From Budorcas taxicolor (lineage: Eukaryota; Chordata; Mammalia; Artiodactyla; Bovidae): a stretch of 64,000 nt of DNA. A model generated the notes under the pieces. That model was given only the letters and a program-made list of their open reading frames with translations, was not told the origin of the DNA and made no database searches. Shown here in pieces: positions 10,640-23,000 of the stretch (its first letter is position 1; each line of letters begins with the position of its first letter). The stretch covers positions 7,130,001-7,194,000 of the forward strand of contig NC_068925.1 of assembly GCF_023091745.1 (NCBI RefSeq). The letters are read 5' to 3'. Made by a program: the position numbers and the translations under genes.

Positions 10640-11810
10640 TGTGATCTCAATTTTTAAAAAAACAATTAACAATTGTTGTTGGAGTATAGTTGATTTAGAA
10701 TGTTTAGTGCCTGCTATACAGCAAAGTGAATCAGTTATATATATACATATATGTATAATATAAAGTGAATCAGTTATATATTTTATATATATATTCACTT
10801 TTTCAAAGATTCTTTTCTGATATAGGTCATGGATGAAGCACAAACTGGAGTTAAGATTGCTGGGAGAAATATCAATAATCTCAGATATGCAGATGACACC
10901 ACCCTAATGGCAGCAAGTGAAGAAGAACTAAATAGCATCTTCATGAAGGTGAAAAGAGGAGAGTAAAAAAACTGGCTTAAAACTTAACATTCAAAAAACT
11001 AAGATCGTGGCATCTGGTCCCATCACTTCATGGCAAATAGATGCGGAAATAGTGGAAACAGTGAAAGACTTTATTTTATTGGGCTCCAAAATCACTGAAG
11101 ATGGTGACTGCTGCCATGAAATTTAAAGACACTTCCTCATTGGAAGAAAAGCTAAGACCAACCTAGACAGCATATTAAAAAGCAGAGATACTACTTTTCT
11201 GACAAAGGTCTGTGTAGTCAAAGCTATGGCTCTTCCAGTAGTCATGTATGGATATGAGAGTTGGACCATAAAGAAGGCCGACACTGAAGAACTGATGCTT
11301 TTGAACTGTGGTGTTGGAGAAGACTCTTGAGAATCCCTTGGGCTGCACGGAGATCAAACCAGGCAATCCTAAAGGAAATCAATCCTGAATATTCACTGGA
11401 AGGACTGATGCTGAAGCTGAAGCTCTGATATTTTGGCCACCTGATGCATAGAGCCTATTCAATATGGGTTCTGTTCATTATGGGAATAGAGCTGGGAAAG
11501 ATTGAAGGCAGGGGAAGAGGATGACAGAGGGTGAGATGGTTGGATGGCACCACTGACTCAATAGACATGAGTTTGATCAAGCTTCAGGAGATGGTGAAGG
11601 ACAGAGATGCCTGGTGTGCTGCAGTCCATGGGGTCTCAAGAGTTGAACATGGCTGAGTGACTCAACAACAACAACAACAACAATAACAACAACAACAGCC
11701 TCAACAGATTATTTAGTAAATTTCCCTGTGCTATACTATAGGTCCTTATTAACCATCTACTTTATATATAATATTGTGTACCTGTCAGTCTCAGTTTTAT
11801 AACTAAGTTA
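10640..11810 (-). mobile_element. Artiodactyl L1 3' end split by a BovB
   Basis: Reverse-oriented L1 3' UTR of the older artiodactyl type: 'ggagtatagttgatttaga', 'cagcaaagtgaatcagttat', then after the BovB 'tttccctgtgctatactat' and 'aggtccttattaaccatc'. L1 sequence occupies 10640-10828 and 11698-11810, and the plus-strand BovB at 10829-11697 sits between. An AT-rich partial duplication ('aaagtgaatcagttatata' twice) lies at 10725-10780. Confidence 0.8.
10829..11697 (+). mobile_element. BovB LINE 3' fragment with (CAA)n tail
   Basis: Starts just upstream of the RT catalytic motif, which is intact (YADD near 10888), and runs to the element's 3' end. Frames are broken by several indels. Its tail is (CAA)n at 11668-11697 rather than the (CTGAA)n seen in most copies here. 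It is nested in an artiodactyl L1. Confidence 0.92.
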
Positions 11811-12299
11811 TAAGTGAAACAGAAATGCAGGATGTCAACATGGGTCTGTATCATCTCTTTGCTGACATTTTAAATTGCCCAATTACATATAGGAGCAGAT
11901 CAAGCTACAGATATTTTGATGCCTACTAATATATAGAATGTTATGAGCAATAAGCTTAGCATCATTCTCTTGAGGCTAGTTCCTGGAATTGTGCTAGCCA
12001 TAAATGACATAGATGGAGCAATGTATGTCATAGCTAGAGTCTGGTCATCATGCAGTTAGTCTTTTTCATCTGGTGGGAGTTATAATATCTGTAAAACTAC
12101 TCAAGAATATGCATAGAGTCTGTGACCCTATTGTTCTAATCATTAACTATGAAGCTTGCTCTTGTGTGACTCTGGGAGACCTGGGAGACTTCATCTTTTC
12201 TACAACGAAAGACAGAGGGCATAGAGGGGTCTTTTTACTTGGGAAAGGGGCTGTAGGTTTCTGCTGGGTTACACAGCTATCATCACCATCCATTTTTTG
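11811..12299. other. Non-coding, nothing recognised
   Basis: Unique-looking sequence between two LINE clusters. The 75-codon plus-strand frame at 12073-12300 shows no domain. Confidence 0.4.
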
Positions 12300-12562
12300 A
12301 AATTATTCATCATTCCAGACTGAAGCTCTCTATCCATTATAACTTCTTGTTCTCCCTTCCCTTTAGGCCTTGGTAATCCTTACTCTACATTCTGTCTCTG
12401 TGCAGCTGCCTATTTTAGGTACATTATATAAGCGGAATCATACCGTATTTGCCCTTTCATGTCTACTTATTTCACTTACATAATGTCTTCAAGCTTCATC
12501 CATTGCAGCTTGCCAGAATTTCATTCTATTTTATTGGCTGAATAATATTCTATTTCATGTAT

Positions 12563-13294
12563 ATCAGTTCAGCTCAGTTCAGTCGCTCAGTTGCGTCCGA
12601 CTCTTTGCGACCCCGTGAACTGCAGCACGCCAGTCCTCCCTGTCCATCACCAACTCCCGGAGTTTACCCAGACTCACGTCCATCGAGTCGATGAGGCCAT
12701 CCAGCCATCTCATCCTCTGTTGTCCCCTTTTCCTCCTGCCTCCAATCCCTCCCAGCATCAGAGTCTTTTCCAATGAGTCAGCTCTCCACGTGAGGTGGCC
12801 AAAGTACTGGAGTTTTAGCTTTAGCATCATTCCTTTCAAAGAACACCCACAGGATTGATCTCCTTTATTTACTTATTTTTTAAAAATAAATTTATTTATT
12901 TTAATTGGAGGCTAATTACTTTACAATATTGTATTAGTTTTGCCATACATCAACATGAATCTGCCACTGGTGTACACGTGTTCCTAGAATGGACTGGTTG
13001 GAGCTCCTTGCAGTCCAAGGGACTCTCAAGAGTCTTCTCCAACACCACAGTTCAAAGCATCAATTCTTCGGTGCTCAGCTTTCTTCACAGTCCAACTCTC
13101 ACATCCATACATGACCACAGGAAAAACCATAGCCTTGACTAGACGGACCTTTGTTGGCAAAAGGTCTAGATTGGTCATAACTTTTTTTCCAAGGAGTAAG
13201 TGTCTTTTAATTTCATGGCTGCAGTCACCATCTGCAGTGATTTTGGAGCCCCAAAAAATAAAGTCTGACACTGTTTCCACTGTTTCCTCATCTA
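12563..13294 (-). mobile_element. BovB LINE 3' fragment, itself interrupted by L1
   Basis: Minus-strand BovB 3' end in two parts, 12563-12860 and 12988-13294, separated by a ruminant L1 3' fragment. The BovB sequence is continuous across the L1 ('gattgatctcctt' then 'tagaatggactggttgg'). A deletion of about 30 bp is visible near 13160. Nested inside the old L1. Confidence 0.92.
12861..12987 (-). mobile_element. Short ruminant L1 3' end
   Basis: The T-rich start, then 'taattggaggctaattactt' and 'ttgccatacatcaacatgaa', are the last bases of the ruminant L1 in reverse. The insert is about 127 bp inside a BovB. Confidence 0.88.
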
Positions 13295-13554
13295 TTTAAA
13301 AGTTTTTACTTTGTATTATGATATAGCTGATTAACAATGTTGTGATAGTTTCAGGGAAAAAGGGAAGGGAGTCAACCATACATATACGTGTATCCATTCT
13401 CCCCCAATTCCCCCCTCCCACCCAGGCTGCCACATAATATTGAGCAGAGTTCTATGTGTTATACAGTAGGTCCTCGTTGGTCATCCATTTTAAATATAGC
13501 AGTGTGTACATATCTATCCTAAATTCCCTAATGATCCCATACTGTTTTTAAAAG
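13295..13554 (-). mobile_element. Artiodactyl L1 3' end with TTTAAAAG duplications
   Basis: Reverse-oriented L1 3' UTR ('gtattatgatatagctgatt', 'caatgttgtgatagtttca', 'tatacagtaggtcctcgttgg'). TTTAAAAG occurs at 13295-13302 and 13547-13554 as a plausible target-site duplication. The insertion lies between the BovB and the resumption of the old L1. Confidence 0.72.
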
Positions 13555-13830
13555 ATTCCATTTTCTGTTAATGGATATTTGGATTATTTCCACATTTCAG
13601 CTATTGTGAATAAGGCTGCAATAAGCATTGGTGTACAAGTGTATGTTGGAGTCTCTGTTTTGAAATTTTTGGGTGTGTCCCTAGAAGTAGAATTTCTAAA
13701 TCATATGATAATTCTATGTTTACTTTTTTGAGGAACTGCCAAATTGTTTTCCACAGGGGCTGTTCCATTTTTCATCCTTGTCAGCAATGCATAAGGGTTC
13801 CGTTTTCTTCATGTTCTTTTAAAAAAAATT

Positions 13831-14840
13831 ACTTAAGTCAATTTAATTTTTAAATATTTCCAGGCAGTAGGTTGAAAATTCCTCTTCATTTCTTCTTGTG
13901 CCCCCTCACCCACCCCAGGGATGTATTGAGGTCCAAGGAACAAGGTGTTAGGGTTTGGGCCTTTAAGTCACTGAAATGTTATTTGCTACTGACTGAATGC
14001 TTCAGAATTGGAAGTTTTCTGTTGCTTCCATCACCTTTGAGACATGGGGCATTCTTGGAAAGCAGGGAATCCCAGAGTCTCTAAGTTCAGTTCTTACATG
14101 TAGCATACAGACATTTCCTCTGAGGTCATACAAGACCCCCATATTATCAGAAAGCCCATCCTGGTGCTTGGTACTCTACAACACTCAGACCACTCGTTCA
14201 GTCTCTAGAAATCATTTTGCTCTCTGCGGGCAAGTTTCATCTCCTCCTGTTGTTTCTTCCAAATCTCCAGTTTCTCTTAAAAATTTTGCAAACCTGTCCA
14301 CCTTCAAAACACCAGAAGTCTTATGTGCAACTTCTGTTTTCCGGCCAACCACATACTTTCCCAGAAATAAGGAAGTTCGAAGTCATAGTCAGCTACCTGA
14401 TCAATTCAATAAGGGAAGGAAATAGGGAGATTTGGTGGGGGGATTATTAATATTTTTAAGTATTATCCAGACAAATAAACATTACAAGTTAAAATTTATG
14501 CATATTTTGGAGAAAATTTGAGAAATACAGTAAATAGAAAGAAAAAATAGAAATTATTTATAATCATAGCACCTAAAGTTAACATTTTGAAAACTAATCT
14601 TCCAATTTTTCTCTAAACACAGAAATGTACTTTACAACTTTAAGTTCATACTATATATTTTATCTTTCAATATGCTAATCACCATTTCTCAAATAACTAG
14701 ATAAATATGTTAAAATAATTTTTCATATGATCCAAAAATCTAGTGTCTGCTCTACTAGTTCTGGGGTTTCTGAATGACAGAGAACCTGCTTCTGGTTATT
14801 TATTTTTCACTTGCTATTTCTGGTTTTATCTAAACACTAT
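13831..14840. other. Unique stretch, 13.87-14.43 kb somewhat C/T-rich with a 142-codon frame
   Basis: No repeat recognised. A plus-strand frame at 13997-14425 is open for 142 codons, and overlapping frames occur at 13872-14084 and 14217-14450. The predicted product is serine/threonine/proline-rich and matches nothing I know. No clear splice signals, signal peptide or domain. I leave it uncalled. Confidence 0.35.
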
Positions 14841-15049
14841 GTGTTGTCCAATATAATAATCACTGTCCATATGTGGTTACCTACATTTAAATTAGTTAAA
14901 TTAACATAAACTGAGAATTTAGTTCCCCAGTCACATTAGCCACATTGCAAATACTCAGCAAGCACATGTGGCTAGTGGCTCTCATATTAGAACAGACAGA
15001 CCTAGAGCACTCTATCACTGCAGAATGTTTTATTGGGCAGCACTCCTGA
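14841..15049 (-). mobile_element. MER5A (hAT-Charlie non-autonomous DNA transposon)
   Basis: Begins 'gtgttgtccaatataataat' and contains 'agcacatgtggctagtggct' followed by 'cactgcagaatgttttat', then 'gggcagcac'. These are the landmark blocks of MER5A. Diverged, consistent with an old eutherian insertion. Confidence 0.78.
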
Positions 15050-15203
15050 GGATCAATGAAACTCATCTAACTCTTCCCTTGCAACTGCTACCATTTCCTC
15101 TCGTCACTTAGCTCCCACTGCCACATTCCCCTGAACACAAAAAACACATTGCTGCTAGACTGCTAGATGTTAAAAAAAAAAAAAGGTATGGTTATAAACG
15201 TTT

Positions 15204-15440
15204 AGCAATAGCAGAGGCTTCTTTGGCGGCTCAGAGGTAAAGTATCTTCCTTCAGTGTAGGGGACTTGGGTACAGTCCCTGGATCTGTAAAGTCCTCTGG
15301 AGAAGGAAACGGCAACCCACTTAAGTATTCTTGCCTCGGAAATCCCATGAATAGAGGAGCTTGCTGGGCTACAATCCATGGGATTGCAAAAGCCAGACAC
15401 AACTTAGTGACTAAACCACCACCATCAGTAATAGCAGAGG
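15204..15440 (+). mobile_element. Bov-tA SINE with 14-bp target-site duplication
   Basis: The SINE occupies about 15218-15426: head 'cttctttggcggctcagagg', body 'caacccacttaagtattctt' and (CCA)n-like tail. The duplications AGcAATAGCAGAGG (15204-15217) and AGtAATAGCAGAGG (15427-15440) differ at one base. Confidence 0.93.
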
Positions 15441-16359
15441 AATTATTGCAAAAAAATAGGAAATGACTTAAAACCAAAAAATGGGTGTCAGTGTTGCTCA
15501 GGTTCACTAACCTGCAGGCCCAGTGTATAAATCCAGCCAACTAGTTAACCAACCAACTAGTTAGTCAGTTCTGCAACTGATGGGTAAAGCATCATTATCT
15601 TTTTGTCCAAATGTTATCTTGTCTTGAATATTTATTATTCTCTTGAGTATTATTGAGTATTATTTTGAGTTTTGAGTATAGGTTTTGAGTATTATTTATT
15701 CTCTTCTAATGAAAAACTCTGTGTATATAAATAAATATATTTTGTAAAGTTAAAAATTAATATCAAGTATTCTTATGAAATTAGATGCCCATTTTTGTTA
15801 CAAGAGCAACTCTTCCTTAGTCCCTGGCCTGCAGTGATAGTTTTGACTTTCTTTTTGCTCTTCCCTGAGAGGTAGTTACAGAACATTTTTTGCAGTGTTA
15901 ACTAACCTTTCTATCTTTTAGGCTACCAATGAATGCATAAACTTAAAACCCCTGTTACATTAATATGCTGTGGAATTAGGCTCCTAATTGTCTAAATCTC
16001 CCCATATATGGACTGGCCCATGGTCTTCTCTTATAGAACCAGAGAATCTCCTTCATAAACCTTTCCTAAACAAAAGAGCTTTTTTCCCCTAAGAAGAATT
16101 TCGCCATTCTTCTAAAATGCTGAAGAAATTTGTTTTTATAATTGACAGTTCTTTTCTTTCTGCTTCATGCTGCTTGTTTCACTTCTCAATATTTCATAAG
16201 TACTGTCATAATTATTTTTGGTGAAAGTCTGTAATAGTTTTTGGCTATATTCTTTACTTAACTATCTCTTGATGTTGTATATTCAGGATATTTCTCCAAG
16301 CTAGATTTTTAGGAGTAGAATCATTTGATCTAGAATAATTTAGCAAATATTCAGTATTC
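15441..16359. other. Non-coding; small tandem array at 15635-15705
   Basis: An irregular tandem of 'ttgagtatta'-type units lies at 15635-15705. The block 16220-16330 weakly resembles an old antisense L1 ('tttttaggagtagaatcattt'), but I cannot assign it. Nothing coding seen. Confidence 0.35.
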
Positions 16360-16740
16360 TTCCACTGTAGATGAGTTTACAGCCCTATGCTTCACCCAAG
16401 CTACTAGCTTTGGTCAATGAAACTTCAGTACCTTTGACAGAAGTAGAAATCTTAAATGCGCTTCTGCTGTTTGGATTGTCCTCTGGCACTTCAATAATCT
16501 GTCATGAAAAGAGCATATTCTGTGTAGCTACTGACATTCAGACTTGACCCTAGAGTAAAAACATGGGAGTATGGCTGAATCCAACCCATAGCTTAGAACC
16601 AAGCTCAGTTGACTCCTTCTAAAGCAGAGTCACCAGCTGAACTCATCCTAGATCAACCAACCTGCAGTCTACCTGAAGAAGCATGACCCTGGGAAAAAAG
16701 TACTTGTTAAAATAATAATGAAAAAAAAAAAAGGAGAAAA
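16360..16740 (+). mobile_element. Possible degraded LTR-like element with A-rich end
   Basis: 'ggtcaatgaaacttcagtac' followed by 'cagctgaactcatcctagat' and 'aaccaacctgcagtctacc' resembles the layout of old mammalian LTRs or related retroposons. An A-rich stretch follows at 16725-16745. Family not identified; weak. Confidence 0.28.
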
Positions 16741-17882
16741 AAAAATGATACGCTCAATGCTCTCTCTACAGTCTCAATTCAAGGTTAGTGCAGGAACATG
16801 AAGAAAAAATTTGGATGTCATGAAAGAAATTCATCTTTTATAGCCAGAGTCAAAATTTCTGAAAAACAAACCTACAGTCAAATTCTAAGTGTAGTTGAGT
16901 TACCGAGTAATAAGAAATATTTATCTTGAAGAAGTTTTAATGAACTTCCCAGAGAAATGCATATTGATGCTCATCAAGACCTACCTCTACCAGCTCTCAT
17001 TTCTTCTAGATCTATAACCATTTTTAACTTCTATCAGTTGTCATGGCTTGGGTATATATGTGACCTGGGATGAGGTACCATATGCATGAAAACAATTTCA
17101 GGCTTTTTCTAATTTATATCTATAGAGAGTATAAATTAGAAAATGGGAGTGAGTCCTAATACTGTTGGATCAGGGTGAAAGAAATACAAGATAAGGTAAT
17201 ATTTTACCAGATTTCACAGTAAGAAGAAATGCTGATTTTGATGTATTTGCTTAGGGAACTGGGAGTGACTCTAACATGTTGGTTGACTTAAACCTGGACT
17301 CAAAAGTGGTCCATTCTGGATAAAATTGAAATGCCAGAATTTCCTTGGTATATTGTAGAGGAGGCTGTATAAATACAAGAAAATTTCTTCATTTGGTAAA
17401 GACAAAGGAATAGGAATGAGATTTACTCTTCCATCTGTAACAGTGTTTAAAATATATACAGTAGTCATTTGGAAGATACTGGCTATGGCAGAACAAAGAA
17501 CAGTGATCCCTGTGAGGTGGAATGCAATACGCTCCATGAGTTGAGAAGATAGTATTGAGTCCTGGTAGACCAGGACAGAGATGCAGAAGAGAGAGATTAA
17601 CAAAATGAGAACTCTAGAGCTCCGTAGAGGATCTGCTTGAGTGTTCCGCTGAATAACAATTAATGTGAGAAAAATTTCTGTGGCCAAGGAAGGAGTCACT
17701 CCCTAAATTAGTTGTAACAAGGCTTGCTGCTCACAAAAGGTCAGGGACAATGTCTGTCCTCAGAGACTTGACTGGGAAATCCTCAAAATTCATGGGGTAT
17801 TATGTAGAATATCAAGTGTTTTTAGCCCTGAATTGAGCACTGCTCTGGTCTCATCCTTAAAAAAAAAAAAAAAAAAAAAAAA
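16741..17882. other. Unassigned sequence ending in an A25 tract
   Basis: No repeat recognised. A minus-strand 142-codon frame (17271-17699) is rich in Leu, Ile and Ser and could form one or two membrane segments, but it matches no family I know. The stretch ends in about 25 consecutive A residues at 17858-17882. That could be a retrocopy tail, but I see no polyadenylation signal close upstream and no matching duplication. Confidence 0.35.
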
Positions 17883-17989
17883 ATCTTAAAAATAAGATGC
17901 AATAAAATCAGATGGTTTTTAGGTAAGTAAATTGCACTTAAAACAAAGCTCAAGAATATATAGAAGTATAAAAATACCCATCATTCAAC

Positions 17990-18950
17990 AAGGTAAAATT
18001 CATAATTTCTAACATCCAATAAAAAATTACCAGCTACGTAAAAAGCAAGAAAAACAGTCCATATTGAGGAAACAAATCAATCAATTGAACATACACAGAA
18101 TTAATGCAGATGTTAGAATGAGCAGGCAAGGACAGTAAAACAGTTATTATAGCCATATTTCATATGTACTAAAAGATAAACCAAAGCATGAATGGTATTT
18201 TTTAAAAGATCGAAGTTGAAATTCTACAGGTGAAAATGAATATCTAAAATGAAATATATAGTGGATAAGATTAACAGATTAGACATTGCAGAAGTGATTA
18301 GTAAATATGAAGATAGCATTAAACTATCCAAATGAAATAAAGGAAAAACAAAAAAGGGGAGTATGTCTGAGCTGTGGGATAACTTCAAGTGGCCTAATAT
18401 ACATGCAACTTGAGTTCTTAAAGAGGAGAAAATAAGAGAAGAGAAAAAATTATTGGAAGAATGAATCGTCAAAAATTTTACTAATTTGATGAAAAACATT
18501 ATGCAGATAAATTCAGTGAATCCCAAGTACAAGAAATATGAGGAGAAAAGCTCCACCAAGGCCCACCATAATCAAATTGCTCAAAACTAATTATAAAGAG
18601 AAAATCTTAAAAGTAGCCAGAGACAAAGACCCTATGTACAGAGAAGTCATAGTAAAGATAATAGCAGGTTCATTGTAATAGACAATACAAGCAAGGGTAA
18701 GATGCAGCAATGTCTTTAAAAACTGAAAGAAAAAACAATCTGGAATGCTATACCCAGTGAAAATATCTTTGAAAAATAAAGGCTTTTTAGACATACAAAA
18801 AATGCATAAGTCCATCATCATCAGACCCATACTGAGAGAAATGCAAAAGGAAAATTTTCAGGCAGAAGGAAAATATTGAATGGAAATATTGACCTACACA
18901 AAGGAATAAAGAGTACCAGACTGGTAATTACCTTTGTAAATATGTAAGTT
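17990..18950 (+). mobile_element. Old LINE-1 (L1M-type) ORF1-region segment
   Basis: Recognisable old-L1 blocks: 'gattagacattgcagaagtg', 'caaattgctcaaaactaatt', 'aagagaaaatcttaaaagta', 'ctatacccagtgaaaatat' and 'caggcagaaggaaaatatt'. They come in the order expected from the 5'/ORF1 half of L1M elements. Frames are full of stops. Confidence 0.7.
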
Positions 18951-19439
18951 TTTTATTATTCAAACATTAAGGGGTATTGGAATTCTGAAATGGATTATGT
19001 ACAAGCTATTAATATTTCACATAGTATATCCCATGGGAAAATCCAGAGGATGGTACCTTCCCAAAAGCTAGAGAAATACATTGGTGGGAGAAATTTCAAG
19101 ATTCTTTAAGTCTTCTGTACTATATTTTCTTTGAGGGCCAGAGATTCTGACATGTTTCAATGGCAGGAAAAATGGCAGGAAATTCTGACATTTTTCAATG
19201 GTAGATTTCTGAAATGCCTCTTTGAATTCAGTGGGAATAATTGAATCCTGTAGTGGTGGTAAGGGTCAAGTAATATCACTTATTCAACAGAGACTAGATA
19301 GCTATTATAATTAAAATCAATGTCAAAGCAGTAATAAGAAAGTATTGACCCACAGATGTCCTAGGCTTTGACTAATGGATTAAAGTTGTCCTTTTGACTG
19401 ACACAGGTGAATGATAAGTAGAGCTTTGAACTAAGGTCC

Positions 19440-19930
19440 ATATCAAAGCAAGCTCATGTGGTCCCTGGACACATTTAAAAGACATTTTCCAATTTTTGAA
19501 TGCATGGTTGAAATATACATACTCAATAACTGGCAGAACCCAAATACTGTTCCTTTAATTGGCATAGTGAAAGTTATTCTGATAGGAAAGCCAGAGAAAA
19601 CGGCTAGTGGAAACCCTTTGAACTTCTACTACTACCAAAAAAGTGAACCAAAAGCAATTTGTTTCCCTAAGAAAGTGCAGAGCTTAGTGAACCATCGGAG
19701 ACTTGAAAGAACTGGAGATTATGATTTCTACATCATCATTCAACTCACCTCTTTGGCCTATGAGGAGAAAAATGGTCATAAAATTATTAATATATAGGCT
19801 TATCATTAAGTTAATGAGATGATGACTCCAGTTGATGGTGTCAACTGACACAGTCCATCCTATCTGCTATGTAGCTGTTGATTCAGAAAAATATTTTTCC
19901 TTTTACCTGTTTTACCACTAGAAGTAGTTT
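19440..19930 (+). pseudogene. Degraded endogenous-retrovirus pol remnant
   Basis: A frame of 113 codons (19456-19797) leads into a region that, with stops and shifts, resembles the start of a retroviral reverse transcriptase of an old ERVL-like element: a segment resembling '...NHRRLER' near 19690 and a '...VAVDSEK' segment near 19870. The match is by eye only and is diverged. No gag, env or LTR pair is visible, so this is an isolated fossil. Sequence upstream (18951-19439) may belong to it but shows nothing definite beyond a short imperfect tandem at 19145-19200. Confidence 0.38.
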
Positions 19931-20044
19931 GTTTTCACCTGGAAGTGCCATCAATTCATCATTTCTGTTCTACCTATTATTACATCAACTCTCAATTTTT
20001 CTGTCTTAATTAGTCCGTAGTTCATCTTTCCATTCCAAAGAATA

Positions 20045-23000
20045 TTATAGTCCTGTGGCATAACTTAAGAACAGAGAGAAAGCTAGGAGGATAGTGGTAG
20101 AAGGCAAAGCTTAGAAAATTGGCAAGGGCCAGACAATTCAGCTTCTTGTACATTAAGGATTTGAAAGATGTTAAAGATTTTTGTCTTTAGGTTAAAAACA
20201 ATGGAAAGTCTTTAAACTTTTAAAAACTCAAGGGATTGGTAAAGATGGCAATATTTTTAAAAATTGTTATTTAAATAACAATAAGAAACATTCTATTTAA
20301 GAACAACATGAGAATAGCCTTCTGAAGAGATCACTAGGTATATTGTCAAAAACGGATTCGAATGGTGAGGAACAAGAATTGAAGAGAAATTAATTAAGGA
20401 ACTAGTACATTATTTCATGTTAGAGATGGTGGTAGCTTAGAATATGGTGCAAACGATATGGAAAATATGAATGGATATAAAAGAATAAAGAATAGATGGG
20501 TCTCAAAGATGATTAACTTTTGGAGTGTGACAAGAGTCCAGTATCGTGGGTGAATCTGATAGTTTTAAGTTATGCATCTGAGTGCATTGTGTAACTATTC
20601 AATGTGATTAGAAAGATTGGAGAGAGCAGTGAGTTTTAGAGGAAATCTGGTGTTTGACATATTGTGACTGAAGGATACATATGGAGATGTGAAACAAAAT
20701 ACATACTGTTTTAGAAGACAGGTGTGAGCTAGATTTAGAACTGCTAAAGTTATGTACATATACTTGGTAAATTATTTATTTGCCTATAAAAATGTAATAG
20801 AATGTGTAGAGGGACCAGGCTTCAGCCTTGAGAAATTTAAGCATCTAAGTAACAAGCAGAGGAAGATGAATCTGCAGAAAAAAGGTTTAGTTATAGAAAG
20901 AATGACCAGACAGCTAGGTAGAAAACCAGTAGATAATACTATTCATGGAAACCATGGCACTGTTTCAAGAAGTAAAGTGAAGTTAACAATGCTAACATGT
21001 ACCAAGAGCTGGAAAGCGTCCATTGGCTTGGCAATATGCAAGGGACTGTTAACCTCAGAGGCCAAATTAGATTGAATATCAGTAAATGGTATTGAAACAA
21101 ATAGGAATCTATAACTCTTTTAAGAGGTTATAATCTATAACTCTTATAAGAAGTTATAACTTTGACTCTGAAAGTGAGGGGAAACATGGAGATGGAGGTG
21201 TTAGCTAGAATGGGGTCTGACTATAGAGGTAAAAATACACTTTAAAACATTTTTATGCATGTTTAAATGTCACTGGGAATGACACAATGTTAGGAATCAC
21301 TTTAACATGCAGAAAAGAGGAATTATTTGGTAATGTAATGTTTATGAAAAATAAGGAAAGAGTAGAATCCAAGACCCATGTGAAAAGATTGATTTTAATT
21401 AGAAGTACAGACTGGAAAGAAGGAAAAGATGAGTGCAGATGGAGATTCATAGAATTGGTTAGTAGGAAATTGGGAGAATATATCTCTTATGGCTTACAAG
21501 TGAAGAAGGAAACAATCTCATCTGCTAAAAATGATGTGAAAAAGCAAGAAAGAGGCAGTGTGTTTGGAAGGGTGGGGGTATAAAGAAGATATAAAATAAT
21601 CATTGAAAAAGTAAATTAACAAGAAGAAAAATATTGTAAGGTTGCTATGCAAGGTGGAAGACCCATTTGAAACTGGTTACACTGAATCCAAAAAAACATC
21701 ACATCTATTTCTGCTTCATTACCTATGCTAAAGCCTTTGATTGTGTGGCTCACAACAAACTCTGGAATATTCTTAAAGAGATGGGAATTCCAGACCACCT
21801 TACCTGCCTCCGGAGAAACCTGTATGCAGGACAAGAAGCAGCAGTTAGAACTGACATGGAACAACAGACTTGTTCAAAATTGGGAAAGTAGTATAACAAG
21901 GCTGTATATTGTCACTCTGCTTATTTAACTTATATGCAGAGTACATCATATAAAATGCTGGACTGGATGACTCACAGGCTGGAATCAAAATTGCTGGGAT
22001 AAATATCAACAACCTCAGGTATGCATATGATACCACTTTAATGGCAGAAAGTGAAGGGAAATTAAAAAGCTTCTTGAGGAAGGTGAAAGGAGAATGGAAA
22101 AGCTGGCTTAAAACTCAAAATTGAAAAATTCAAAATTTGAAAAACTTAAAATTCAAAAAATGAAGCTCATGACATCTGATCTCATCACTTCTTGGCAAAT
22201 AGATGAGGGGAAGTGTGGAAACAGTGTCAGGTTTCATATTCTTGGGCTCTGAAATCACTGTGACCAGTGACTGCAGCCACAAAATTAAAAGACTCTTGCT
22301 CCTTGGAAAGAAAGCAGTGACAAACCTAGAGAGTTTGAGACATGACTTTGCTGACAAAGTATCATATTGTCAGAGCATTGGTTTTTCAGGTAGTTATGTA
22401 TGGATGTGACAGTTGGATCATAAAGAAGGCTGCGTCAAAGAATTGATGCTTTTGAACTATGGTGCTGGAGAAGACTCTTGAGAGTCCCTTGGACAGCAAA
22501 GAGATCACACTAGTCAATCCTAAAGGAAATCAACCCTGAATATTCATTGGAAGGACTGATGCTAAAGCTGAAGCTCCAATATTGGCCACCTAATGCAAGG
22601 AGTTGACTCACTGGAAAAAATACTGATGCTGGGAAAGATTGAGGGCAAGAGAAAAAGGGGACAACAAAGGATGAGATGGTTAGATGGCATCACTGACTCA
22701 ATGGGCATGAGTTTGAACACACTCAGGGAGATAATGAAGGACAGGGAAGCCTGGTGTGCTACAGTCCATGGGATTACAAAGAGTTGGACACAACATAGCG
22801 ACTGAACAGCGACTCTGGATTTGTCTGCCATTGCAATGTGCAGTTGAAAAAGTATGTGCAGAGAAAGAGGAATATAGGGCGGATTCAGATTTGGGGCTTT
22901 CTAAACACTTACAAGAAAGCAAAGAGGCAAAGGAGCATTTGTTATTGGCAGGACTGCTATTGAATTTGAGCTCTATAGTCTCTAGATTAATTAAGGAACT

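Larger units (their letters stand above)
12300..13830 (-). mobile_element. Old LINE-1 (L1M-type), antisense, split by nested insertions
   Basis: Old L1 in reverse: 'tgaataatattctatttcatg' at 12538-12560, then after the insertions 'gttaatggatatttggatta', 'gctgcaataagcattgg' and 'tagaagtagaatttc' from 13553 to about 13800. BovB (12563-13294) and an artiodactyl L1 3' end (13303-13546) interrupt it. Confidence 0.75.
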
